This document shows positions 11,440 through 22,647 of a stretch of DNA of 64,000 nucleotides, piece after piece. The position numbers and the translations under genes were made by a program. How positions within the stretch are numbered: position 1 is the first letter of the stretch; each line of letters starts with the position of its first letter. The notes under the pieces were generated by a model. That model saw only the letters and a program-made list of their open reading frames with translations, was not told the origin of the DNA and did not search any database. The DNA lies in assembly GCF_047675955.1 (NCBI RefSeq), contig NC_132914.1, positions 130,124,663 through 130,188,662 of the forward strand, read 5' to 3'. The stretch is from Chlorocebus sabaeus. Lineage: Eukaryota; Chordata; Mammalia; Primates; Cercopithecidae.

Positions 11440-12109
11440 TGCTGCCTATGAAAGAGGCACATTTATGTTCCAAATAGTTTAAACATAAAAGCACTCACAT
11501 TACTTGATTTCAAGATTTCCTATACAAGCACAGTAATTAAGACAGGATGGAATTTGTGAAAGGATAAAAACACAGGTTAATGGAACAGAACAGAGAACTC
11601 GAAAATAAGCCCCTACAAATATACTCAATTGTTTCACAAAAGTACAAAAAGCAATTCTACAGTCTTTGTGACAAATAATGTCAGAATAATTTTATACTCA
11701 TAAGCAAAAGAAGAGATCTCAACACATACCTCACACCTTATATCAAAACTAACTCAAAATGGACCACAGACCTAAACACAAAAAACTATAAACCTTTTAG
11801 AATAAAACCAAAGAAAACCTGTATGACTTTGGGTTTGGCAATAAGTTAGATACCACACCAAAGGCCTGATCAATTTAAGAAAAAAATTTGATAAATTGGA
11901 CTTTTTCAAAATTAAGAACTTTTGTTCTGTGAAAAACAATGTTAAGAGAAATAGAAGATATGGCACAGACTAAGAGAAAATTATTTGCAAATTACATACC
12001 TGCTAAAGCACTCATATCCAGGATATAAAGAACTATTAATAAGAAAATAATCCCATTTTAAAAATTAGCAAAATATCTTGACATTTCACCAAAGAAAACA
12101 CATGGATGG

Positions 12110-12418
12110 TGGCCAGGCGTGGTGGCTCATGCCATGCCTGTAATCCCAGCACTTTGGGAGGCCGAGGCAGGAGGATCACCTGAGGTCAGGAGTTTGAGAC
12201 CAGCCTGGCCAACATGGTGAAACCCCATTTCTACTAAAAATACAAAAATTAGCTGGGTGTGGTGATGCACACCTGTAATCCTACCTACTGGGGAGACTGA
12301 GGGAGGATAACTGCTTGAACCTGGGAGGCAGAGGTTGCAGTGAGCCAAGGTTGTGCTACTGCACTCCAGCCTGGGCGACAAGAGTGAAACTCTGACTCAA
12401 AAAAAAAAAAAAAAAAGA
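12110..12418 (+). mobile_element. Alu in L1
   Basis: Flanked by AAAGAAAACACATGGATGG / AAAGAAAATGCATGGATGG. Confidence 0.94.
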
Positions 12419-12542
12419 AAAAAGAAAATGCATGGATGGAAAGTACACATCGGAAAAGATGTTCAATATCATGTCAAAAGGTGAATGCAAATTAAAACTA
12501 TAATGAAATACTACTATGTACTTATTAGAAGGCTAAAACTAA

Positions 12543-12566
12543 ACACACATACACACACACACACCC
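12543..12566. repeat. Short (CA)n
   Basis: ACACACATACACACACACACAC within the L1 fragment. Confidence 0.8.
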
Positions 12567-13004
12567 CTGACAAATATCAGCGAGGATTCAGAGCAACAGC
12601 AGCTCTCATTCATTGTGGTGGGCATGTAAAATGTACAGCAGCTTTGGAAAACATTTTGGCAGTTTCTTACAAAGTTGAACACAGACTTACCACACAACCC
12701 AGCAATCCCACTCCTAGGCGTTCACTCAAGTAGTGAACTGAAAACTTACATTCACCTGAATATTTATGTTCAAACCTATATGGAGATGAATGCTTTATTC
12801 AAAACTGCTAAAAAGTGGAAGCAACCAAGATGTCCTTCAATGAGTGAATGGATAGAGACTGTGGCCCATCCATACATGGGATAGTATTCAAGGGAACCAC
12901 ATGCCAAGGAAAAGGAACAAACTACCGACAAGATATGAATGAATCTCAAAGGTATGCTGAGTGAGAAAAGCCACTGTCAACAGGTCACATACATGATCCC
13001 ATTT

Positions 13005-13310
13005 GTTTTTTTATTTTTATTTTATTTCTTGAGACAGAATCTCACTCTGTTGCCCAGGCTGGAGTGCAGTGGTGCAATCTTGGTCCACTGCAACCTCTGC
13101 CTCCCAGGTTCTAGCGATTCTCCTGACTCAGCCTCCCAAGTAGCTGGGATTACAGGTGCACACCACCACACCGGCTAATTTTTGTATTTTTAGTAGAGAC
13201 GGGGTTTCTCCATGTGGCCAGGCTGGTCTCGAACTCCCGACCTCAGGTGATCTGCCCACCTTGGCCTCCTAAAGTGCTGGGATTACAGGAATGAGCCACC
13301 ATGCCTGGCT
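13005..13310 (-). mobile_element. Alu in L1
   Basis: Flanked by ACATGATCCCATTT / ACATGATTCCATTT. Confidence 0.94.
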
Positions 13311-13504
13311 GACATGATTCCATTTATAGGACATTCTGGAAAAGGCAAAGCTGTAGTGACTGAGAACAGATCAGTGGTGGCCAGGGATAAGGGATGCGTG
13401 GCCACAAAGGGGCCGCACAGAGTTCCTGTGGGGTGACAGAACTGTTCTGTCCTGACTGTGATGTTGATTACATGAACTTGGACATGTTTTAAAACTCCTC
13501 TGAG

Positions 13505-13760
13505 GAAGCTGGCTCCTGGTTAAAAAGCTCTGTGTGAAATTTCAGGCCCAAACATAAACAATTACCAAGCCTTTACCTTGTGGGCCTCATGGAGGAAAAC
13601 TGCCCTCCCCACAACAGACGTGGTGTACGGCCAACATACTGTGGATGCTACAGGACAATGATGTGGTCCCCGTTCCTGAATGTACTGTTGTTACTGATGT
13701 CCCATCTATGTACACCCCTGCCAGCCTTTGCCCCAGTCCCTGATGGGAACTGCTGCAGTT
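13505..13760 (+). repeat. Dispersed repeat copy A (pair with 18228-18395)
   Basis: CTCCTGGTTAAAA, CAATTACCAAGCCTTTACC and GGAAAACTGCCCTCCC occur here and, diverged, at 18228-18395 in the same orientation. Probably two copies of one old LTR; the family is not recognised. A 60-codon frame is not credible. Confidence 0.6.
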
Positions 13761-13916
13761 AGGGCCATTACAGAGCAGCACACGGAAGACTGAATCCACC
13801 TGATGCACAGGCTATCGCTAGTTCCCTGGCCCTTGGATCAGGCCGCCAGCAAGCCTCAGACGGGCACGTAAAACAAGGTTCCCAGTGGAGACAAGACTTT
13901 TTCAAAAAAAATAATT

Positions 13917-14151
13917 TCAACTCTTCCTTTCAGAGTCACAGGTACATGTGCAGGTTTGTTCCACGGGTTTACTGTGTAATGCTGAGGTTTGGGGTACGAC
14001 TGATCCTGTCACCCATGTGGTGAGCGCAGAACACAACAGGCTTCCCTCTTCCCTCCCTCCCCACGTTTGAGGTCCCCAGTGTCTACTGGTCCCATCTTCC
14101 TGTACACATGTACCCAATGTTTTGCTGCCATTTATAAATAAGAACAGAGAA
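13917..14151 (-). mobile_element. Antisense L1 3' end, left of the solo LTR
   Basis: GGTACATGTGCAGGTTTGTT and TGTACCCAATGTTTTGCTGC are antisense primate L1 3' UTR text. It continues at 15031 after the LTR. Confidence 0.8.
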
Positions 14152-15030
14152 TGCTGGGAAAAGGGCTTGTGCGGTGCCTGCATAAACTGGCCATAAAAAT
14201 ATGGGACAATAAGCCGTGGAAAGCCACGAGAGGCCTCTGAGGAGGAAAGTCTTCTAATTGCCATCATGTTCCCATGCTCAGAGCAAGACCTGCTCTCTTA
14301 TCTATAAACACTGTGTTCAAGGAGAAAGACACTCCTTTGAAGCACTGGAATGTGGCCAGATACGCTGGCTCCTAGTTAGGCCCACTCCCCACAGCTGCTC
14401 TCCGATAAGTTAAAGAATAAATCAGCAGTTAAGTTTACGCTGCTTCAGCATAAAGAAAATTTACCCAAACCACCACTGCTATAGATGAGGTGTATGACAC
14501 ACCACCCCCCTTTCACTGTTTCACCCCTGAACTTCTGCTTCTTAGATCTAAGTGACTGTACTCAGTAATAGTGTGGAGACCACACTTGGTGCCTTTTGCA
14601 GCCTCTATTTTGCAACCGGCCCCCGGGCTCCCACCTTTAAGAATTTTTTTTTTTTTGAGACGGACTGTCACTTTGTCGCCCAGGCTGGAGTACAGTGGCA
14701 GGATCTCTGCTCACTGCAAGCTCCGCCTCCCAGGTTTACGCCATTCTCCTGCCTCAGCCTCCCGAGTAGCTGGGACTACAGGCGCCCCCCACCACGACCG
14801 GCTTATTTTTTTGTATTTTTAGTAGAGACGGGGTTTCACCATGTTCGTCAGGATGGTCTTGATCTCCCGACCTCGTGATCCGCCCGCCTCGGCCTCCCAA
14901 AGTGCTGGGATTACAGGCGTGAGCCACCGTGCCCGGCCCCTTTATGAACGCTTAACCTGTCTCTTCTCATTCCTTTGTCACCACCGGACTTCGGGTACCC
15001 TACGGGTGGTGTTGAGGCTGGTCCCCAACA
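14152..15030 (+). mobile_element. Solo LTR, class II-like, carrying an Alu
   Basis: Starts TGCTGGG and ends CCCCAACA, flanked by the 6-bp duplication AGAGAA (14146-14151 and 15031-15036). It splits an antisense L1 3' end, whose text resumes at 15031. Body motifs GCCATAAAAATATGGGACAA and CAGCCTCTATTTTGCAA are shared with the LTR at 25088. The 6-bp duplication suggests a betaretrovirus-like (HERV-K type) element. An Alu lies at 14643-14938. Confidence 0.85.
14643..14938 (-). mobile_element. Alu inside the solo LTR
   Basis: Flanked by CCTTTAAGAA / CCTTTATGAA; splits the LTR. Confidence 0.94.
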
Positions 15031-15080
15031 AGAGAACATTTGGTTTTCTGTTCCTGAGAACAAGACATTTAGATAAAAAT
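15031..15080 (-). mobile_element. Antisense L1 3' end, right of the solo LTR
   Basis: AGAGAACATTTGGTTTTCTG continues the L1 text broken at 14151. Confidence 0.75.
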
Positions 15081-15778
15081 CAGTTCTGCTCCTAAGAAGC
15101 ATTTTGTTACCCATACGGGTGCTCACCAAAAAGACTCCAGTGCTGACCCAAGAAACACAACCACCCAACTGCGCTTGCTAAATGCAGACTAAGATGTTTT
15201 CACTCCAGAACAAGCAGATACGTGACTGACAGCCTCCTTACGGAGCCACGAGAAACGTCCCACAGCGATGCAGACACGGCCTAGACCGACCCTCCGCGCG
15301 TGCTGCTTCTGCTCTCAGAAGACGGTGAATCACAGGAAACAGTGTCCCGCCTTCCAGACTCCGGTCAAGGCTAACACTGCCCAAGGGCAGATTCCCAGGT
15401 CAATGGGCCATGACATTCTCGGCAGATAGATGAATGTTTCGCTGTTTCCTTGTGGTTCGGCCCAGCCAACCCCACACATTCCACTGACTCGGGCCACACT
15501 ATGCAGGCCCGACACGACCAGATCTGCTTCCTGTTCAGGTTTCCTGAGCGCACTGCATCTGAGAACAGCCCCAGCCCAAGCTACACATCAATGGGCCCAA
15601 TCATGGGGTGTCTGAGGAACCATATCGCCCACAAGCAACAGGGTAACTGACTGTTGTGCCGGACAACTTTGTTGGCTGCTGGGAGGGGACAAGATAACCG
15701 CAGCCTGGACTACGCAGCTCAGGCAAGTGGCCTCAGGCCTCATGCAGCCGTTCCCCGCGGGGCACTTCCCATGGGTAC
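15081..15778. other. Unique intron before the 32-bp minisatellite
   Basis: Mixed-composition sequence. Frames of about 60 codons on both strands lack support. Confidence 0.5.
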
Positions 15779-17053
15779 CTCCAGGCTGCTCTCCATCAGG
15801 CTCCTTCTCCAGGCTGCCCTCCGTCTCGCGCCCCTCTCCTCCAGGCTGCCCTCCATCACGCGCCCCTCTCCTCCAGGCTGCCTTCCATCAGGCTCCTTTT
15901 CCAGGCTGCCCTCCGTCTCGCGCCCCTCTCCAGGCTGCCCTCCGTCTCGCGCCCCTCTCCTCCAGGCTGCCCTCCATCATGCGCCCCTCTCCTCCAGGCT
16001 GCCTTCCATCAGGCTCCTTTTCCAGGCTGCCCTCCGTCTCGCGCCCCTCTCCTCCAGGCTGCCCTCCGTCTCACGCCCCTCTCCTCCAGGCTGCCCTCCA
16101 TCATGCGCCCCTCTCCTCCAGGCTGCCTTCCATCACGCGCCCCTCTCCTCCAGGCTGCCCTCCATCATGCGCCCCTCTCCTCCAGGCTGCCCTCCATCAC
16201 GCGCCCCTCTCCTCCAGGCTGCCTTCCATCAGGCTCCTTTTCCAGGCTGCCCTCCGTCTCGCGCCCCTCTCCAGGCTGCCCTCCGTCTCGCGCCCCTCTC
16301 CTCCAGGCTGCCCTCCGTCTCACGCCCCTCTCCTCCAGGCTGCCCTCCATCATGCGCCCCTCTCCTCCAGGCTGCCTTCCATCACGCGCCCCTCTCCTCC
16401 AGGCTGCCCTCCATCATGCGCCCCTCTCCTCCAGGCTGCCCTCCATCACGCGCCCCTCTCCTCCAGGCTGCCTTCCATCAGGCTCCTTTTCCAGGCTGCC
16501 CTCCGTCTCGCGCCCCTCTCCAGGCTGCCCTCCGTCTCGCGCCCCTCTCCTCCAGGCTGCCCTCCATCATGCGCCCCTCTCCTCCAGGCTGCCTTCCATC
16601 AGGCTCCTTTTCCAGGCTGCCCTCCGTCTCGCGCCCCTCTCCTCCAGGCTGCCCTCCGTCTCACGCCCCTCTCCTCCAGGCTGCCCTCCATCATGCGCCC
16701 CTCTCCTCCAGGCTGCCTTCCATCACGCGCCCCTCTCCTCCAGGCTGCCCTCCATCATGCGCCCCTCTCCTCCAGGCTGCCCTCCGTCTCGCGCCCCTCT
16801 CCTCCAGGCTGCCCTCCATCATGCGCCCCTCTCCTCCAGACTGCCCTCCATCATGCGCCCCTCTCCTCCAGGCTGCCCTCCATCACGCGCCCCTCTCCTC
16901 CAGGCTGCCTTCCATCAGGCTCCTTTTCCAGGCTGCCCTCCGTCTCGCGCCCCTCTCCAGGCTGCCCTCCGTCTCGCGCCCCTCTCCTCCAGGCTGCCCT
17001 CCATCACGCATACCTCTCCAGGCTGCCCTCCGTCTCGCGCCCCTCTCCTCCAG
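15779..17053. repeat. Minisatellite, 32-bp unit (about 40 copies)
   Basis: Tandem units of the type CTCCTCCAGGCTGCCCTCCA plus TCATGCGCCCCT alternate with shorter units lacking the CTC. The four recurring interior variants are CCATCATGCG, CCATCACGCG, CCGTCTCGCG and CCATCAGGCT. Because 32 is not a multiple of 3 and the units lack stops, all three forward frames stay open for over 1 kb; these are not genes. A block at about 15828-16194 recurs without visible change 590 bp downstream. The plus strand is C-rich, so ZNF605 pre-mRNA is G-rich here. Confidence 0.95.
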
Positions 17054-18227
17054 TTACAGATATCTCAGACTCCACAAGGCAAGAGGCAAGGCCCTTTCAT
17101 CCCCTTCTGAAGACCCAAATAGACGGGAGATTATGTAAACCTATTGTTAAACCTTTTAAAAGTTCAGGATTTTGTGCTCACCACTTCTTAAACATGATAC
17201 ATCTTTTTGGTTAAGTTACATAAAAGTATTTTGTCCCTCTAGTATACAACCTTTCCAGATGGCACACATGAATGAAAACGGGGGATATTTTGTTCTTAAG
17301 TTTTGATTACTACATGGGACACAAATAACAGAAAAACAAAACAAAACTGGCACCTGGGGAGGCTCAGGGAAAGGGGAAAAATAATAATGATCTTTATTTT
17401 TCAGACCTGCTCCTAAAAGCTTTCTACTCCTCCTAAAAAACCAAACACAAGAACTCCTCATGCTGCCTTTCCATGGACTGTGGCTGCTGTGGACTTGGAC
17501 CAGCTGCTGAGCCCACACCTCGGCTTCCTGAAGGTGCTGAGGAGGAGAGGCAGAGGACTGCCTCGGCTCCTGGGCTCTTTGCAGAACTCCTCCAGAGACT
17601 GTACACACTCTGATAAGGAGTGGACTAACAAACTGGTGTCACGGATAAACAAAATGGTTTGGAACTTAGTCCCAGGCAGGCCCTCTAAAGCCAAGGCCTA
17701 CACCCAATGATCCAGACTGGACAGAGGCCCGACCATGGGGAGGCATGTTGGATCCCTGTTAACCTCACAACCTGAGGCGTGCGTGCCCAGCTGGGGCGTC
17801 TGACCTTGTGACGTTCTTTGTTTCTAGGGGACCACGTGTGCCCTCTGGGATTACACTGAGGACCTGTCTCAGCCTGGAAGACATTCAGGTCATGTTCAAC
17901 TTTCTGGCCAGAGTTCTGCTGTGCCTGAATTGATGCCTCAGGCCAGGTAAAGAAGATGCACACAGATTCTTCTGGCTCTCCAGTGGGCTGTGAGGCATCT
18001 TTCCTGGCATGGCGACTGCCGAGGTGACTGCTGAGGCCATGTTCAGTCCTCCAGACCCGACCGTCTTGCCTGGAGTGGCGTCATCATAGCCGTGGTCTGC
18101 TGTTGCCTCAGACGATTTACCTGGTTATTGTCATGGCCTCTCAAAGTCTGACCTATTGGGGTCCACGATGAGGTAGCCTGTTTCACACTTAGGTCCTAAC
18201 AAATCAAGGAGTGGAGTCAAGGAGTTC
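17054..18227. other. Unique intron after the 32-bp minisatellite
   Basis: Frames up to 130 codons (minus, 17216-17608) have no recognisable domain. Nothing else identified. Confidence 0.45.
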
Positions 18228-18395
18228 AGCTCCTGGTTAAAACCCGTAGTGCATGTTCAGGTGTAAGCACAGGCAATTACCAAGGCTTTACCCGGCAGGC
18301 CTCGGGGGAAAACTGCCCTCCCAACAGACCTGGTGCACGGCCAGAGCACTCTGGTCTCTGAGGGGAACTGCAGTCAGGGGTCGTGATCTCACACG
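18228..18395 (+). repeat. Dispersed repeat copy B (pair with 13505-13760)
   Basis: Shares CTCCTGGTTAAAA, CAATTACCAAGGCTTTACCC and GGAAAACTGCCCTCCC with copy A, but lacks about 80 bp of its middle. Confidence 0.6.
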
Positions 18396-18639
18396 TCTGC
18401 CTTCTTACCCAGGCACCTGCACTCCAGTCTCCTGAGGCCTTTCTCAGGTGCTAATGCAAGACCTCCTCATTGGGGTTGGGGAGAACCCTGAAGACACTTT
18501 TCCCCACTTTGACTCAGTACCTGGTACTTTTCTACTCCCAGCTCCTCCCTCCCTACCCCAGGGTCCAAAAAAACTGCTGGAGCTTTTTGTTCAGTGCTCC
18601 CTCGGCTGAGGGCAAAGAGTCAATCCCCACATCTGCCTG

Positions 18640-19400
18640 ACACAACTGGCTCTTTGTCAGAGGCATTAGAACCAAAGCGACTCCATCTTGAGTGAGGGCA
18701 AATGAGGCTGGAACTTGCTGGGCAGCATTGCCAGGATGTGAGGTATTCCCGGCCTCTAGATGTTTACTGTTAAGGGAAAAGATTAATAATGTTTACTAAA
18801 CAGACCCATGCCCAGGAATGTCCTGATGTCCCCATGTCTTGAGAACAAAAGCATTTCTAATGTTGCTTTAAAGATAATAACATTGACCGGGCGCGGTGGC
18901 TCAAGCCTGTAATCCCAGCACTTTGGGAGGCCGAGACGGGCGGATCACGAGGTCAGGAGATCGAGACCATCCTGGCTAACATGGTGAAACGCCATCTCTA
19001 CTAAAAATACAAAAAACTAGCCGGGCGAGGTGGTGGGCGTCTGTAGTCCCAGCTACGTGGGAGGCTGAGGCAGGAGAATGGCGTGAACCTGGGAGGCGGA
19101 GCTTGCAGTGAGCTGAGATCTGGCATTGCACTCTAGCCTGGGTGACAAAGCGAGACTCTGTCTCAAAAAAAAAAAAAAAAAAAAAAGATAATAATATTGA
19201 TTCTTATAAAATATAGTAATTAAGAAAATCAATCCTTTATCACAAACCCTTGTAGCTGAGCACATCTCCCTGTGACCGTCGTCGTTGTTGTCCTACGTAT
19301 AAATGAGCCTTGTACCTAGGGCGGGCGCCTTCCTCCTCCTGCTTTCGGGAATGCCCTGCTCTGCCTATGGAGTAGCCATACTTTACTCCTTTATTCATTT
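18640..19400 (+). mobile_element. Possible LTR remnant with an Alu insertion
   Basis: GCGACTCCATCTTGAGTGAGGGC is a common LTR-type phrase, and CGTATAAATGAGCC at about 19297 resembles an LTR TATA region. The family is not identified. An Alu (18886-19183) is inserted. Confidence 0.35.
18886..19183 (+). mobile_element. AluY (Old World monkey type)
   Basis: Flanked by AAGATAATAACATTGA / AAGATAATAATATTGA. Confidence 0.95.
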
Positions 19401-19403
19401 AAT

Positions 19404-19460
19404 TTTTTGAGACAGCGTCTCGCTCCATTGCCCAGGCTGGAGTGCAGTGGTACCACTCCT
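19404..19460 (-). mobile_element. Alu fragment
   Basis: Only the right-end 57 bp in antisense. Confidence 0.8.
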
Positions 19461-19880
19461 GGCGTAGGACTGAACATCAAAAAAAGAAAATATTAGGAAG
19501 AAAGGAAAGGAAGTAGGGAAAGGGTGAGAGGAGAGAGGCTAGTAGGTGGTAAGAATTCCTCTGAAAGGTGAGGGGACACCACAGTCTCTTTTCTAAGTCA
19601 ACAAAGTATGGAAACAGCTGAACGCAGATCCCTGCATGCCAAGCCTTTGCCAACAGGAGCGGCATTTCTACCCAAAACACATCAACATTCCAGTGGAGAG
19701 AATACTTATGGACACCATTTAAAGGTTTCGTAATGATCAATTCTGCCAGATGATTTAAGTTTCTTTCCTAAAACTGAAATCTAGGTAGGATGTACACTCA
19801 AGACCTCATCTCAGTCCCTGAAGAAGGTAGGATGTGCACGCAAGACCCATCTCAGTCCTCGAAGAAACTGTGTTCTGAAT

Positions 19881-20175
19881 TCTTTTTTTTTTTTTGAGAC
19901 GGAGTCTCGCTCTGTTGCCCAGGCTGGAGTGCAGTGACCCAGTCTCAGCTCACTGCAAGCTCCGCCTCCCGGGTTCACGCCATTCTCCTGCCTCAGCCTC
20001 CCGAACAGCTGGGACTATAGGCGCCGGCCACCACGCCCGGCTAATTTTTTGTATTTTTAGTAGAGATGGGGTTTCACCGTGTTAGCCAGGATGGTCTCGA
20101 TCTCCTGACCTCGTGATCCGCCCGTCTTGGCCTCCCAAAGTGCTGGGATTACAGGCGTCAACCACCGTGCCCGGC
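19881..20175 (-). mobile_element. AluY
   Basis: Full length, ends CCGTGCCCGGC. Confidence 0.93.
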
Positions 20176-20221
20176 AGGATCCCATTTCTTATTGATCTCT
20201 TCCAACTTTAAGACTTTTGTA

Positions 20222-20481
20222 TGACTCTTTTTCTAACTCTTCCACCCCGGTTGGAGTGCACTGATGTAATCCCAGCTCACTGCAATCTCCATCTCCTGGG
20301 TTCAAGTGATTCTCATGCCTCAGCTTCCCGAGTAGCTGGGAGGCTAATTTTTGTATTTTTAGTAGAGACGGGGTTTTGCCATATTGGCCAGGCTGGTCTC
20401 AAACTCCTGGCCTCAAATGATCTGCCCTCCTTGGCCTCCCAAAGGGCTGGGATTACAGGCGTGAGCCACCATGCCCAGCTG
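20222..20481 (-). mobile_element. Alu
   Basis: Flanked by AGACTTTTGTAT on both sides; internal deletion. Confidence 0.9.
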
Positions 20482-20493
20482 AGACTTTTGTAT

Positions 20494-21106
20494 AATTCTA
20501 TAATCTACTATGTGCTTCTTTTGACATCTTCTTTCCCAAGCTTATATTTTCTCTTATTTAAATGTATTTAGACCCTTCTGTGTGTTGCAGAGATTTCCAT
20601 AAGCCTCATCACATCCACAAAACAGAGGATAAACCGATAACCCACCTGTGACTGGATCATTTTCCACTGCTCTTGGGAAACCCGCTGTTTTGTGACTTCT
20701 CTTAGTCCTGACACCCTGCAGTGGTCTCTGGTCAGTGGTCTGTAAACTGAGAATGCATTCTTGGTCTTGTGGGCTCTTCTTTCTTATCTCACATGAATTG
20801 TCTTGTTCCAGAGAGTTACTGCCTGTGGATGCAGTAGACATTTTATTTTAGATGATCTAATTAATTTGGAAACCTAAATCTTGGTGTTCTCTTGCTGGGA
20901 GCTCAGATTATTTAAAGCCTCAAACTAGATGTTGGGTAGGTTCACATCAGGGCTAGCAGGTGGGAAGCAGGGTGGAATGTGAGCTACTGGCATGTCTCCA
21001 TCGGGTCTGACCTGCATCTAGGCCAGGTCTGCAGCACACACTGAACTTAACCACCCTGGCTCCACCCACAAATGCCAGATGGAAACCACTCACCCAGCTG
21101 GTTCAA
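20494..21106. other. Unique sequence around the ZNF605 start-codon exon
   Basis: Apart from the exon ending at 20646, nothing is recognised. Confidence 0.5.
20646..20660 (-). CDS. ZNF605: ZNF605 start-codon exon (coding part)
   Basis: The minus strand reads ATG ATC CAG TCA CAG and then a GTGGGT donor, giving MIQSQ ending in phase 0. This fits exactly onto the phase-0 KRAB-A exon (ISFEDV) and matches the N-terminus I remember for ZNF605. It lies 13 kb upstream of the KRAB-A exon, across an intron full of repeats. The 5' edge of the exon is uncertain; AG dinucleotides near 20664 and 20711 and around 20810 are possible acceptors. A 95-codon frame overlapping here in another phase is treated as chance. 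Confidence 0.72.
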
Positions 21107-21745
21107 GCAGACACCTCCAGAGGAGCACCCCTACGCCGAGCCGCTCAGCACCTCCAGAGGAGCACCCCTACGCCGAGCCGCTCAGCACCTCCAGAGGAGC
21201 ACCCCTACGCCGAGCCGCTCAGCACCTCCAGAGGAGCACCCCTACGCCGAGCCGCTCAGCACCTCCAGAGGAGCACCCCTATGCTGAGCCGCTCAGCACC
21301 TCCAGAGGAGCACCCCTACGCCGAGCCGCTCAGCACCTCCAGAGGAGCACCCCTACGCCAAGCCGCTCAGCACCTCCAGAGGAGCACCCCTACGCCGAGC
21401 CGCTCAGCACCTACGCCGAACTGCTCAGCACCTCCAGAGGAGCACCCCTACGCCGAACCGCTCAGCACCTCCAGAGGAGCACCCCACACCGAGCCGCTCA
21501 GCACCTCCAGAGGAGCACCCCTACACCGAGCCGCTCAGCACCTCCAGAGGAGCACCCCTACGCCGAGCCGCTCAGCACCTCCAGAGGAGCACCCCTACGC
21601 CGAGCCGCTCAGCACCTCCAGAGGAGCACCCCTACACCGAGCCGCTCAGCACCTACGCCGAACTGCTCAGCACCTCCAGAGGAGCACCCCTACGCCGAGC
21701 CGCTCAGCACCTCCAGAGGAGCACCCCACACCGAACCGCTCAGCA
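21107..21745. repeat. Minisatellite, 37-bp unit (about 17 copies)
   Basis: The unit is CACCTCCAGAGGAGCACCCC followed by TACGCCGAGCCGCTCAG. Copies are nearly identical and lack stops in forward frames. A truncated 21-bp unit (CACCTACGCCGAACTGCTCA...) occurs at 21408 and 21650, 242 bp apart and in the same local order, showing a duplicated multi-unit block. Confidence 0.95.
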
Positions 21746-22640
21746 CAGACATCATGCAGCTCTGGAAATGCAATGAGGGCTTATTCATTCCGCAGAAATA
21801 TTTCCTGGAGGTACCTACATCAAGTTATTTGTGTTAAGTGCTACAGAGTAAAATGCAACTTATTTCTAGGCAGGGTGGTAAACAGAAAATGGCCTTTAGA
21901 TGGAGATGGTGAATCAGCCTGGGGTTCTGGCTCCCTACCCCCAAATCAGCCAGGAACAAAAGGAAAACATAGATCAGAGGAACGAATATAAGAGTAAAAA
22001 AAGAAAAAGAGACACCCCAGGGCAGACGCAGGGTGGGGTGAAGCTGAGGCATGGGTTTGAGGCTGAGCAGGGCCTGGCTGCAGCCGACAGTAGATGGGAG
22101 CCACAGGGGGCAGCAAGACACAAGGCAGGGCGTGTCTTACGTTGCCTCTTCCCCAGTTCACACTGGAACAGACACCGCCGGCACTTTCTTCAGAAATCAG
22201 CAGTAACAGCCCAGGCTGCTGGTTTCCAAGGTGTACCTGAGGCAGACCCCAATCCCTGCAGAACCGAGGAATCATGGAGGGTAAGGGCTGCAGCTGTTCT
22301 TTGGGTATTTTCTGACCTCCTGCCTCCAGCATCCCAGGGCTGGGAGTGTCAACTCTCGAGCAGCCCGGAATGGGGGCAGCTCAGAGCTGGAAGAGGGGGC
22401 ACGATTCCCAGGTCTCCCCTTGGTCCTGGGCCCCTGAACGCCCCTCTGCTTCAAATCATCAGAAGTTTCAGAGACTAAAGCCTGGCCTTCAGCCTTTCTC
22501 CAACACGCATCTCCAGACAATGTGGGGAAGCAGCTGATACCCCGAGGGGAACGTGAGCTCACAGGCCTGGAAGAGCAAATATAGATTTAAAAGGAGGAAA
22601 AATCTCTAATTTTCCCTCATACCAAACAGAGAAAGAGATT
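21746..22640. other. Unique intron after the 37-bp minisatellite
   Basis: A 192-codon frame (plus, 21900-22478) and a 128-codon frame (minus, 21946-22332) overlap. Neither has domains or clear exon borders. Confidence 0.45.
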
Positions 22641-22647
22641 CACCCCC

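Larger units (their letters stand above)
11440..13500 (+). mobile_element. Old L1 (ORF2 end and 3' UTR), interrupted by two Alus
   Basis: CTCAAAATGGACCACAGACC, AATTGGACTTTTTCAAAATT and GATGTTCAATATCATGTC are L1 ORF2 C-terminal words in sense orientation. CAGTGGTGGCCAGGGATAAG near 13371 is older L1 3' UTR. Alus at 12110 and 13005 split it. All frames are broken. Confidence 0.8.

Noticed and set aside
15654..17214. Three overlapping frames of 335-495 codons rich in Pro/Ser/Arg/Leu
   Set aside because: They are the same minisatellite read in three frames; stop-free units, no start context, domain or splice support.
21079..21991. Frames of 236-252 codons with repeated SAPPEEHPYAEPLSTS
   Set aside because: Translation of the 37-bp minisatellite; not a gene.
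21900..22478. 192-codon frame
   Set aside because: No domain, an overlapping 128-codon antisense frame, and no exon borders seen.
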